This document shows positions 37,028 through 44,525 of a stretch of DNA of 64,000 bases, piece after piece (position 1 is the stretch's first letter; each line of letters begins with the position of its first letter). The stretch comes from Marinobacter sp. BGYM27. Lineage in GTDB: Bacteria > Pseudomonadota > Gammaproteobacteria > Pseudomonadales > Oleiphilaceae. A model generated the notes under the pieces. It worked only from the letters and a program-made list of their open reading frames with translations, did no database searches and was not told the DNA's origin. The translations under genes and the position numbers were made by a program. The DNA lies in contig JANZNS010000002.1 in NCBI GenBank assembly GCA_025153445.1, positions 1 through 64,000 on the forward strand, in the 5' to 3' direction.

Positions 37028-37669
37028 TTACGCCCGGGCGTTCAGATTAAAAGCGTACTGTGGGCTCATGCCGGCAGCTGCCATCTGTTCCGCGTTGACA
37101 GTCTGACGCAGGCTGTCATAGCGGTGAACCAGATCCTGAAGGCCATTGAATTGCTGATTCTCGCTCACCATCTGATCAAGCAAAGAGTTACTGACCCCAT
37201 AAGCCTGATTCAGTCGTAGCGCGGTATCCACAAACGCGACTGTAGGCTCATTCACGCTCAACCGGTTAAACGCCTCGCGGAAAGCCTTGTTGTTATTGAG
37301 GTCTTTCTCGATCTGGGTACGTGTGTTTTCCGGCATCAAGGCTTGTAGCTTAACCTCGCCGGTTGTGTGCTTTTCGACGCTGATCCGCGTTGCCGGATTC
37401 AAACTGTACTCGGCAAGTTTGTGCCGCAGTGTTTCCCGTACGAAGGCATAATCCTGCCCCACGTTCTGTTTGTACTGGTTAACCGTCAAGCGGGCAGAGG
37501 GCTTGCGTTCCTGGCCACCATTGAGGGTCACGCTGTCGTCATTCGAAGCCGTTTCGGTAGCGGCCGCAGCCTTGCTACTACTGGTCGCAGCAGCCTGACG
37601 GCTGGCGCGATTTTCGGTGGCTTGTTGGAAGCTGGCGCTGGCTTTGGCCAGTGATGCGAGCAATGACAT
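37028..37669 (-). CDS. Uncharacterised Ser/Ala-rich protein
   Basis: The 213-residue product has no signal peptide or membrane segment. Residues 1-50 are rich in Ala, Ser, Thr and Gln (low complexity), and the rest is charged and helical (TVNQYKQNVGQDYAFVRETL, RTQIEKDLNNNKAFREAFNRL, QFNGLQDLVHRYDSLRQTV). No family is recognised. AGGA precedes the ATG, and a small hairpin lies just upstream. A disordered Ser/Thr-rich N terminus without a signal peptide is seen in some flagellar export substrates, but that is only a speculation here. Confidence 0.7.
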   Translation of the reverse strand: MSLLASLAKASASFQQATENRASRQAAATSSSKAAAATETASNDDSVTLNGGQERKPSARLTVNQYKQNVGQDYAFVRETLRHKLAEYSLNPATRISVEKHTTGEVKLQALMPENTRTQIEKDLNNNKAFREAFNRLSVNEPTVAFVDTALRLNQAYGVSNSLLDQMVSENQQFNGLQDLVHRYDSLRQTVNAEQMAAAGMSPQYAFNLNARA

Positions 37670-37684
37670 GATGCTGATCCTGAG

Positions 37685-37699
37685 GTTCCGAAGCGGAAC
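37685..37699 (-). promoter_or_regulatory. Hairpin immediately upstream of the 37028-37669 gene
   Basis: GTTCCG and CGGAAC form a 6-bp stem with a 3-base loop in the 5' leader, about 16 bases before the ATG and next to the AGGA ribosome-binding site. It could influence translation initiation or be a short operator palindrome; nothing further supports either. Confidence 0.3.
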
Positions 37700-37763
37700 A
37701 TAATGGGGTCTTTATCATGTCACAGCAGGTTTCGGGCCAACTTGACGTCTGCCTGATGGGTGA

Positions 37764-40442
37764 TCAGACGTCTTCGTCCTTGCGGTTGTCTTTGGCGGTG
37801 GCGCTTCCATCATTATCGTCAGCTTTGTTGCCGTTGCCGTCGACTTTAGGCCCGGTAAGCCCCTTTAAATCTTCAGGTATTGAGCGCACATGCATGTCGA
37901 GCTGTGGATAAGCTATCGCCACACCTGCAGCATTGAGGGCCTGGTGCGTTGACGAATGCAGTTCGTGGGTCAGCGGCAGAATATCCATCATGCTCTTAAC
38001 GAAGGCCCGGACTTCAAACTGGATATTGCTGCTATTGAATGACACACAGAAAACAGCCGGAGGTGGATCGTTGATCACCCGCTCATTTGCCAGCACGACC
38101 TCTTCAAGAATCTGCTGAACCTGATCTATATCCGACGCGTAGGCGACACCGACTTTCACGATCACCCGGGTGATAGGATCTGAGAGGGTCCAGTTTGTCA
38201 GCTGTTCGGTGACGAACGTCTTGTTGGGGATGATCTGTTCCTTGCGGTCCCACCCGGTAATGGTGGTCGCGCGGATGCGGATCCGCGACACCGTGCCGGT
38301 TTGATCCCCTACGGTGACGGTGTCGCCAACGCGGATAGGGCGCTCAAACAGGATCATGATGCCCGATATGAAGTTGGCCACAATCTCCTGCAGACCAAAG
38401 CCCAGCCCAACGCCCAGAGCTGCGACCAGCCACTGTAGCTTGGACCACTCTGCCCCCAGCAGCCCCAGTGCAACCGCAACACCAACCATCACAATGATGT
38501 AGCGGCAAATGGTTGTGATCGCATAGCCGGTGCCGGGTGACATCTCGATCCGGCTGAGAAAGGCCACTTCAAGCATGCCGGGCAGGTTACGAGCGGCAAA
38601 GAAGGTAGCAAATGCAATTCCGAGCGCGAAGGCGACGCCCTGCATTGTGATGACGGTAGCGTTATCAGGGTTGCCATCGACCGCAGCCACGGTCCACAGG
38701 GTAATGTCCTCAAGCGCATTGAACGCCGGGAAAACGTTAGACCAGAGCATCCACAGGCCAATAACGGCTGCGAACAGGGCGAGCATACCCAACAGGGCGT
38801 GAGCCTGATCACTGATGTCGTCAAGATCCATCTGCGGAATATCAAGGGATTCCGGTACACCTTCGCCCGCGTTTTCCGCAGCTTCCCGGGATTCATCCTG
38901 TGCCTTGGCCGCGGCTCGCTCGGCCCGCAGGCGCGCTAGTGTCATTCGCCGTTCGTTTACCGCCACGGCCCTCAGGGCAATGTAGTAGACCAACACCACC
39001 AGCAAAATCCAGCACACCGAGATAAATAGTGTGCCTTCCAGCGTGAGGGCGCTGTAGTGATAGCCGGCAAGAGACAGTGCCAGTATAAGAATTGGCAGCG
39101 TCACGGCCGCTGGATGCACAACCTTGATCCATTTCGGTGGTGGGTGTTGATCGGTGGCTTTGCGTTTGGTGCGCAGGACAATATGCGCGAAGTACGCCAG
39201 TTGGATCGACGCCATGATAAAAGCGATACGTCCAAGGCTGCCGCGGTAGTTTTCAGCGACTGCGCTTTCCGCCAAAGCGGTCAGAACTGTGGCGGGCACC
39301 AGCACGACCAATAGCAAGGGAACGCCTATACGGACGGCCTGTAGCGTTTCCGGACGCCAGCGGAAATGGACTTCGCCCAGCCCGTTGGGCCGGCAAATAT
39401 TGGAGAGTAATGACAGCAGGAATATGACGTAGGCTGCCTGCCGCGTACCTACTGACAGGGCCTTGGTAAAGGCGGTGTCGTCATTGATAACGATAGAAAG
39501 CGCTGCAACCAGAAGTGCCCAGGAGAGTGACAGCATCAGGGTTGCCAGCAGAGCCCTGAGTGTCAGCCCGAAGTTGTCGTTACCGACGTTGCCGATGCGT
39601 GGCGCCAGTGTCTCAAGAACCCGTTTCCAGCGGCGACGAAGGGAAAAGAGCAGTATGACGATTACAGTGCCGCCAATCGCCTTTGCTTTTTCAGTAAACG
39701 ATAGGGTGTTGGGATCAATCAGCCGAGTGGTAGACACCTTCTTAAGCAGCCAGACCCATGCATCGGCGAGTTCAGTGAATGTATCCCAGCTGAAGGGCTC
39801 TACATTGGGTAGCCAGAACAGGTGCTCATCCAGTAACTCAAGGTACTGTTGGCTTTTCGCCGTTGCCTCGTTAAACACCTTTCGTAGCGCTTCCAGTTCT
39901 TTAATCTGCTCTTCAACGAGCGCTATTTTTTGTTTTATAACGGCTTCGCTGGGCTCGTTGGCCTTCTCCTCCACCTGCACCGGACCGGTCATGTCTTCCA
40001 GCTCGAGCAGTGTCAGTCGTGCTTGGGTAATTTCCCGATTGAGTGAGGGATTGAACTGATTGTCACTGATGATTTCGGTCAGTCGGTCGCGGCGGTGTCG
40101 CAACAGTTCCCCGAGCTCCGGTGGCACGTCGTCGTGGAGGGCGTCTAGGTGTGATTTGAGGGATTCGTAATCGTCCGCCAGTTTCTCGTAGTTCCGGGAC
40201 AGGGTTTCCCGTCGCTGCTTTACGGATTCAATGCTGGCCTTGAGCTGGCTGATCGATGTGTCGGCGACCACCGGCGTGTCTTCGCCCGTCGACAGGCTTT
40301 TCTCATTTGATTGAGCGGCTACCGGCGCTGCAGAAAGCGGGGCCAGCAACACCAGTAAAACAAGCAGAAGCGGAGTAAACAGGCGTGGCAGTTGTTGCAA
40401 AGTGTGGGGGCTTCCACCGGTGGCGCGCTTCCTTTCTATCAT
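37764..40442 (-). CDS. Large mechanosensitive channel of the MscS/MscK family
   Basis: The 892-residue protein has a hydrophobic signal-like segment, a long periplasmic coiled coil (about 70-210; VKQRRETLSRNYEKLADDYESL), about ten membrane segments, and a C-terminal MscS domain with GLQEIVANFISGIMILFERPIRVGDTV and RATTITGWDRKEQIIPN. This layout is that of MscK/YbdG-type channels that open on osmotic downshock. The ATG at 40442 has GAGG 9 bases upstream; the open frame reaches 40511. The acidic, Asp/Lys-rich tail is unremarkable. Exact subfamily (MscK versus MscM) is not settled. Confidence 0.92.
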   Translation of the reverse strand: MIERKRATGGSPHTLQQLPRLFTPLLLVLLVLLAPLSAAPVAAQSNEKSLSTGEDTPVVADTSISQLKASIESVKQRRETLSRNYEKLADDYESLKSHLDALHDDVPPELGELLRHRRDRLTEIISDNQFNPSLNREITQARLTLLELEDMTGPVQVEEKANEPSEAVIKQKIALVEEQIKELEALRKVFNEATAKSQQYLELLDEHLFWLPNVEPFSWDTFTELADAWVWLLKKVSTTRLIDPNTLSFTEKAKAIGGTVIVILLFSLRRRWKRVLETLAPRIGNVGNDNFGLTLRALLATLMLSLSWALLVAALSIVINDDTAFTKALSVGTRQAAYVIFLLSLLSNICRPNGLGEVHFRWRPETLQAVRIGVPLLLVVLVPATVLTALAESAVAENYRGSLGRIAFIMASIQLAYFAHIVLRTKRKATDQHPPPKWIKVVHPAAVTLPILILALSLAGYHYSALTLEGTLFISVCWILLVVLVYYIALRAVAVNERRMTLARLRAERAAAKAQDESREAAENAGEGVPESLDIPQMDLDDISDQAHALLGMLALFAAVIGLWMLWSNVFPAFNALEDITLWTVAAVDGNPDNATVITMQGVAFALGIAFATFFAARNLPGMLEVAFLSRIEMSPGTGYAITTICRYIIVMVGVAVALGLLGAEWSKLQWLVAALGVGLGFGLQEIVANFISGIMILFERPIRVGDTVTVGDQTGTVSRIRIRATTITGWDRKEQIIPNKTFVTEQLTNWTLSDPITRVIVKVGVAYASDIDQVQQILEEVVLANERVINDPPPAVFCVSFNSSNIQFEVRAFVKSMMDILPLTHELHSSTHQALNAAGVAIAYPQLDMHVRSIPEDLKGLTGPKVDGNGNKADDNDGSATAKDNRKDEDV

Positions 40443-40586
40443 CCGACAACCTCGGGAGCAAAATGATGTCTTCGTGGCTCTGGTTTCTGACGTATTCATC
40501 AGACTGGACACTAGCCTACCTCAAACCTCCGCTTCCAGCCTCACTACATATTGGCAATCTGTTTATGGGCAGGAGGGCCGCTTGCC

Positions 40587-40955
40587 TTACACCGAAGGCC
40601 TGGAGGCCAGAAACAGTGTCAGGCCGATAAAGAATAGACCAGAAGCAACGAGCAAAGGCGTCGGGGCGCCCGTCCAGTAAAGAATGCTCCAACTGAATAG
40701 CAGCATTATAAAGGCCAGCCATTTGGCTTTGCGTGGCACTGCACGATGATCGCGCCAGTTTTGGATAATCGGCCCGTAAATTCGGTGGTTGTGCAGCCAA
40801 AGCTCAAATGCAGGTGAACCTTTGCTGGCCGCCCAGGCAGCGAGCAGGACAAAAGGGGTTGTAGGGAGCAAGGGGAGGACAACGCCGGCCGCAGCAAGCG
40901 CAACGCTAATATACGCCAGTGCGCGATAACATAGTTGAACGGCTGGCCTGTTCAT
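40587..40955 (-). CDS. ybaN: DUF454 family inner membrane protein (YbaN)
   Basis: The 122-residue protein has two or three membrane segments and the family pattern VVLPLLPTTPFVLLAAWAASKGSP followed by WLHNHRIYGPIIQNWRDHRAVP. That arrangement matches the DUF454/YbaN family, whose function is unknown. It lies alone between the channel gene and a 283-base stretch (40956-41238) in which I see no gene, RNA or clear signal. Confidence 0.88.
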   Translation of the reverse strand: MNRPAVQLCYRALAYISVALAAAGVVLPLLPTTPFVLLAAWAASKGSPAFELWLHNHRIYGPIIQNWRDHRAVPRKAKWLAFIMLLFSWSILYWTGAPTPLLVASGLFFIGLTLFLASRPSV

Positions 40956-41238
40956 GGATCTCTGCAGTTATGGACTTCAAAGACAGTAGTTTAACCGGAT
41001 ATCCGACGCGGGTCTTGGGGGAATGTTGTTCTCTCAGAGGGTTAGATGCACCAATTCATCGCCCCGGTCGTTCGGCAGGTCGTTGCCTGAATTACCGGGC
41101 CGGATAGACTCAACCATCATTGTCAGTGGATGTTGTCGCATACGGTTCGTCGTGTTTTATGTCAGCTGTGTGCTTTTGACCTGGTGGTACTAGGCTCGCA
41201 AGGGCGCAGTGGCGCCGTGCTGAGAGCGGCATGTTCAG

Positions 41239-41619
41239 TCAGGTATGCAGAGCCGGTTTGGTAATTGCCAGCGCAAAAATGAGTGCGAGCTGCAGTATCG
41301 CTGCCAGCGCCGCGATCATGCGGGCGCGACGCGGACGATCTGCGCTCATGGCCATTCTGCCAGCTACAATATAGCCGATAAGAACGATGATCTTTGCGGA
41401 GAGCCAATAATGGACCAGTGGCGACCAGCCGCTAACCAGCAACAAACCAATAGCGGCGCCTAACAATAGGGTGTCGTTCAGGTGGGGAATCCAGCGTAAA
41501 GCCGTTCTCCGCCAGCCGGTTTTGCCTGTCGCATCAAGCCCGAGTCTCAGCACGAAAAGGCTTGCGGTGAGAAGCGCTGCGGAAACGTGGATCGTTTTCA
41601 GAATGGAGTACCAATGCAT
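41239..41619 (-). CDS. SirB family membrane protein
   Basis: The 126-residue protein has four membrane segments and the family N terminus WYSILKTIHVSAALLTASLFVLRLGLD, then LRWIPHLNDTLLLGAAIGLLL with the conserved His and Asp. This matches SirB2-type proteins, originally linked to invasion gene expression; the biochemical role is unknown. It is divergent from the NnrS-family gene. Confidence 0.85.
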   Translation of the reverse strand: MHWYSILKTIHVSAALLTASLFVLRLGLDATGKTGWRRTALRWIPHLNDTLLLGAAIGLLLVSGWSPLVHYWLSAKIIVLIGYIVAGRMAMSADRPRRARMIAALAAILQLALIFALAITKPALHT

Positions 41620-41729
41620 TTACCGGTTCTCTTGATTGATCGGCGTTGACGCGGCCAGTGCTTTAGCTCCTTCTGGCTCCCACCATACCGTGTGGTCACT
41701 CATTATTTTTTACCTGGAGTATCCGTGCA

Positions 41730-42902
41730 ATGCTTTCCGGAGAAAACGCTGATCCTCGACTGACCTTGTTGTTTGCCTATCCTTTCAGAATCTTCTTTCT
41801 CTCGCTGGCTGTGTTGGCGATTGTTGTTGTGCCGGTATGGGTCATGGTGGTGACCGGCAAGTGGATATTGCCAACCGCGCTACCGGGACTCTACTGGCAT
41901 CTGCATGAAATGCTGTTCGGCTTTTTGACGGCGGCGATCGCCGGGTTCCTGCTGACAGCGGTGTGCGTCTGGACAAAAACAGAGCGCATGCACGGTGTAC
42001 CGCTCATGTTGTTCTGGTTGGTATGGCTGGCTGGCCGCTTGCTCCTCGCATTCGGCGGCGATTTGCCGTTTTGGCTGATGCAGGCAGTTAACCTTCTGTT
42101 TCTACCGCTGATAATGCTGGATGCTGGCTGGCGGATCCTGCGTTCCGGGCAGAAACGACACAACGTCATTCTGGTGGTGCTGGGCCTGCTCTGGGTTATG
42201 CAGATTGCGTTCGTGAATACCCTGAATATCAATTATGTCGATGGCGCATTGGTGCTTGCCATGGCGCTGGCCGGAATTATCGGCGGGCGTATCACGCCGG
42301 CCTTTACCGTCGGCTGGCTGCGTCAGAATGGTGGTAATCCGGATGTAGTCAAGGTGTCGCCCCGAACTGATTTCGCAACTCTTGTAAGCCTGCTGCTGTT
42401 GCTGGCCATGCTCGTTATTGGATGGCGCTGGGGTGAAGTGCTGTTTGCTTTAACGTCCGCGATACTGATGCTGGTGCGATTGACGGGTTGGCACGGCTGG
42501 GCCGCGCGGAGTGAGCCGTTGCTCTGGATTCTGCACATCTCACTGCTCTGGATACCGGTCGCGTTGATACTGATGGCAGGGCATCTGGTATTCGGCTGGG
42601 AGTCGACCGCCTGGAGCCACGCCGCAGGTGTAGGTGTGATCGGCAGCTTGATTTTGGGTGTTATTGCGCGGGTTTCGTTGGGCCACACGGGCCGGCCACT
42701 TCAGTTGCCCGGCGGCATGGTGCTCGCTTTTACTGCGATTCAGTTGGCGGCAGTTGTTCGGGTGATCACCGCTCTGGGAGGCCTGCCCTGGTCGCCGGGG
42801 ATAGGCTTGTCTGCGCTGTTGTGGGAAATCGCGTTCGTCATTTTTCTGCTGCGCTACACACTCATTTTGAGCAGCCCCAGGGCGGATGGGAAAACAGGCT
42901 GA
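41730..42902 (+). CDS. NnrS family membrane protein
   Basis: The 390-residue protein has about twelve membrane segments. It contains the NnrS-type His-rich sites near LYWHLHEMLFGFLTAAIAGFLLTAV and the later GHTGRPLQLPGG and WSHAAGVGVIGSLILGVIARVSLG segments. NnrS is a heme- and copper-containing membrane protein that protects against nitric oxide-related stress in denitrifiers. A GGAG ribosome-binding site precedes the ATG. No FNR/NnrR-type box was found upstream, and no other denitrification gene is nearby. Confidence 0.9.
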   Translation: MLSGENADPRLTLLFAYPFRIFFLSLAVLAIVVVPVWVMVVTGKWILPTALPGLYWHLHEMLFGFLTAAIAGFLLTAVCVWTKTERMHGVPLMLFWLVWLAGRLLLAFGGDLPFWLMQAVNLLFLPLIMLDAGWRILRSGQKRHNVILVVLGLLWVMQIAFVNTLNINYVDGALVLAMALAGIIGGRITPAFTVGWLRQNGGNPDVVKVSPRTDFATLVSLLLLLAMLVIGWRWGEVLFALTSAILMLVRLTGWHGWAARSEPLLWILHISLLWIPVALILMAGHLVFGWESTAWSHAAGVGVIGSLILGVIARVSLGHTGRPLQLPGGMVLAFTAIQLAAVVRVITALGGLPWSPGIGLSALLWEIAFVIFLLRYTLILSSPRADGKTG

Positions 42903-42968
42903 AAACGTCAGGGGAAAGTGTCGAGGTAGCGTCGGACTGATGCAGCGGAAAAACGATACGGCTTGAAA

Positions 42969-43045
42969 TGGTGCCCCAGAGAGGATTCGAACCTCTGACC
43001 TGCCCCTTAGGAGGGGGCTGCTCTATCCAGCTGAGCTACTGGGGC
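42969..43045 (-). tRNA. tRNA-Arg (anticodon CCU)
   Basis: On the minus strand this gives a 77-base cloverleaf with encoded CCA: acceptor GCCCCAG paired with CTGGGGC, D arm with GCTCAGCTGGATAGAGC, anticodon stem GCCCC/GGGGC around loop CTCCTAA, and T arm AGAGGTTCGAATCCTCT. The anticodon CCT reads the rare arginine codon AGG. Confidence 0.97.
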
Positions 43046-43056
43046 AAGAGGCCGGT

Positions 43057-43085
43057 ATCATACCCATGCGGCGCTTTTCGCTCAA
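43057..43085 (-). promoter_or_regulatory. Sigma-70 promoter for tRNA-Arg
   Basis: On the minus strand TTGAGC (43080-43085) and TATGAT (43057-43062) are separated by 17 bases and followed by an ACCGGCC discriminator. Transcription would begin a few bases before the mature tRNA 5' end at 43045. Confidence 0.8.
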
Positions 43086-43168
43086 CCGTGGGGTTTACAT
43101 CAGTGGTTGAAACCCGGCTTCCCTGATACCTTATTGGCTTTGCTGTTACCTGTCGGAGTACGCCACCG

Positions 43169-43879
43169 GTGTCCCTGCCATTACACCTCACTATTGTTAT
43201 GCCGGTTCTCAATGAAGCCGAAGGCGTGGTTGCCGCGCTTGATCGGCTTCAGGATATCCGGGCGCTGGGCCATCAGATTATTGTGGCGGATGGCGGCAGT
43301 ACGGACCAGACGGCTGCGCTCGCAGAACCGCTATGCGACCGGCTGGTGAAAGCCCCGGCTGGACGTGCATCGCAAATGAATGCCGGCGCCAGCATCGCAG
43401 GTGGTGAGGTGCTGCTATTTCTTCATGCGGATACCCGCCTGCCGGAGGCTGCGCTTGAGCACCTTTCCCGTTTTGTTCAGAGTGATTCACTCTGGGGCCG
43501 TTTCGATGTGCGGCTTTCCGGCCAGCGCCCGCTCTTTCGGGTGATTAGCTGGTTTATGAACCGTCGCTCCCGCCTCACCGGGATTGCCACAGGCGACCAG
43601 GCGATTTTTGCACGGCGAGCGGCATTTCACGACGCGGGCGGTTATGCTCCCGTGCCGCTAATGGAAGATGTCGCATTGAGCCGGCAATTGCTTGCCCTGT
43701 CACGGCCATTTTGTATCAGTGATCCGGTAGTTACCGACAGCCGACGCTGGGAGAAGCATGGGCCGTGGCGCACAATCTTTCTGATGTGGCGCCTTCGCTG
43801 GCGCTACTGGCGGGGAGACGACCCACACTCACTTGCCAGGGCCTATTATCCTGATGCTTACCCCAAAGACCGCGGCTGA
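43169..43879 (+). CDS. TIGR04283-type glycosyltransferase (family 2)
   Basis: The 236-residue protein is a GT-A fold enzyme: LTIVMPVLNEAEGVVAALDRLQ at the N terminus, the nucleotide-sugar region VADGGSTDQTAALAE, GRASQMNAGASIAGGEVLLFLHADTRLP with the metal-binding DxD-like HAD, and AIFARRAAFHDAGGYAPVPLMEDV. This is the pattern of the family named for arsenosugar biosynthesis. The GTG start at 43169 has GGAG upstream. It overlaps the next glycosyltransferase gene by 26 bases, so the two are likely co-translated. The acceptor is unknown. Confidence 0.88.
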   Translation: MSLPLHLTIVMPVLNEAEGVVAALDRLQDIRALGHQIIVADGGSTDQTAALAEPLCDRLVKAPAGRASQMNAGASIAGGEVLLFLHADTRLPEAALEHLSRFVQSDSLWGRFDVRLSGQRPLFRVISWFMNRRSRLTGIATGDQAIFARRAAFHDAGGYAPVPLMEDVALSRQLLALSRPFCISDPVVTDSRRWEKHGPWRTIFLMWRLRWRYWRGDDPHSLARAYYPDAYPKDRG

Positions 43880-44525
43880 TCCCAACCGATTGCTGATCCA
43901 GTTCGCCAAGTGGCCAGAACCGGGTCGGGTAAAAACTCGCCTGGCAGTCGCAATGGGTGATGACGGTGCCATGCAGGCGCATATCGAACTGACGTGTGCG
44001 GTGCTTGCGAATCTGGCAGCGACAGGTATCCCCGTCAGTTTTTGGTGGGACCGTGCCGCACCTGCCTCAACAGAGCCAGCCGGGCCGATACTTGATCATC
44101 TGAGAAACGCCGAAGTTCCCGAGTACATTCAGAATGGCCACTCGCTGGGTGAGCGTATGCGCCGCGCGATCGAAGAAAGTCTGGCCTCTGCCCGCGAAGT
44201 CATGATCGTTGGCAGCGATTGCCCGTCGGTTGATCCTGCGCATATTCAAACTGCGTTCGGGTTGCTGGCTAACGTGGATGTTGTGCTTGGGCCGTCCGAT
44301 GACGGTGGGTTTGTGCTGATAGGCGCTCGCAGGCCGTTGCCGCAAACGTTGGCTGACGTGGCGTGGGGGACGCCGATGGCATTGGAGCAAACAGTGGAAA
44401 AGCTGAAGACTGCCGGCTATTCAGTCGCGCTGGCTGAGCCAAGATGGGATGTGGATGAGCCTGAAGACTGGGCGCGATTTCTTGAGGAGAAATCGCGCCC
44501 AGCTGAATCGGCAGGTAGCGTTTAG
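43854..44525 (+). CDS. TIGR04282-type glycosyltransferase
   Basis: The 223-residue protein shows RLLIQFAKWPEPGRVKTRLA, the MIVGSDCPSVDPAHIQTAF segment with the metal-binding acidic motif, and VVLGPSDDGGFVLIGARRP. This matches the family paired with TIGR04283 enzymes in arsenosugar-type loci. The ATG at 43854 lies inside the preceding gene. The coding end overlaps the end of the convergent TPR gene by 4 bases. No arsM or radical SAM arsS homologue is present nearby. Confidence 0.88.
   Translation: MLTPKTAADPNRLLIQFAKWPEPGRVKTRLAVAMGDDGAMQAHIELTCAVLANLAATGIPVSFWWDRAAPASTEPAGPILDHLRNAEVPEYIQNGHSLGERMRRAIEESLASAREVMIVGSDCPSVDPAHIQTAFGLLANVDVVLGPSDDGGFVLIGARRPLPQTLADVAWGTPMALEQTVEKLKTAGYSVALAEPRWDVDEPEDWARFLEEKSRPAESAGSV

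Noticed and set aside
40956..41238. 283-base gap between the DUF454 and SirB genes, including short open frames at 40919-41107 and 41162-41407
   Set aside because: The frames overlap neighbouring genes or lack ribosome-binding sites and known motifs; no RNA or promoter signal was convincing.
41631..41645. TTGAT-type sequence upstream of the NnrS gene considered as an FNR/NnrR box
   Set aside because: The second half-site is wrong and the spacing does not fit TTGAT-N4-ATCAA.
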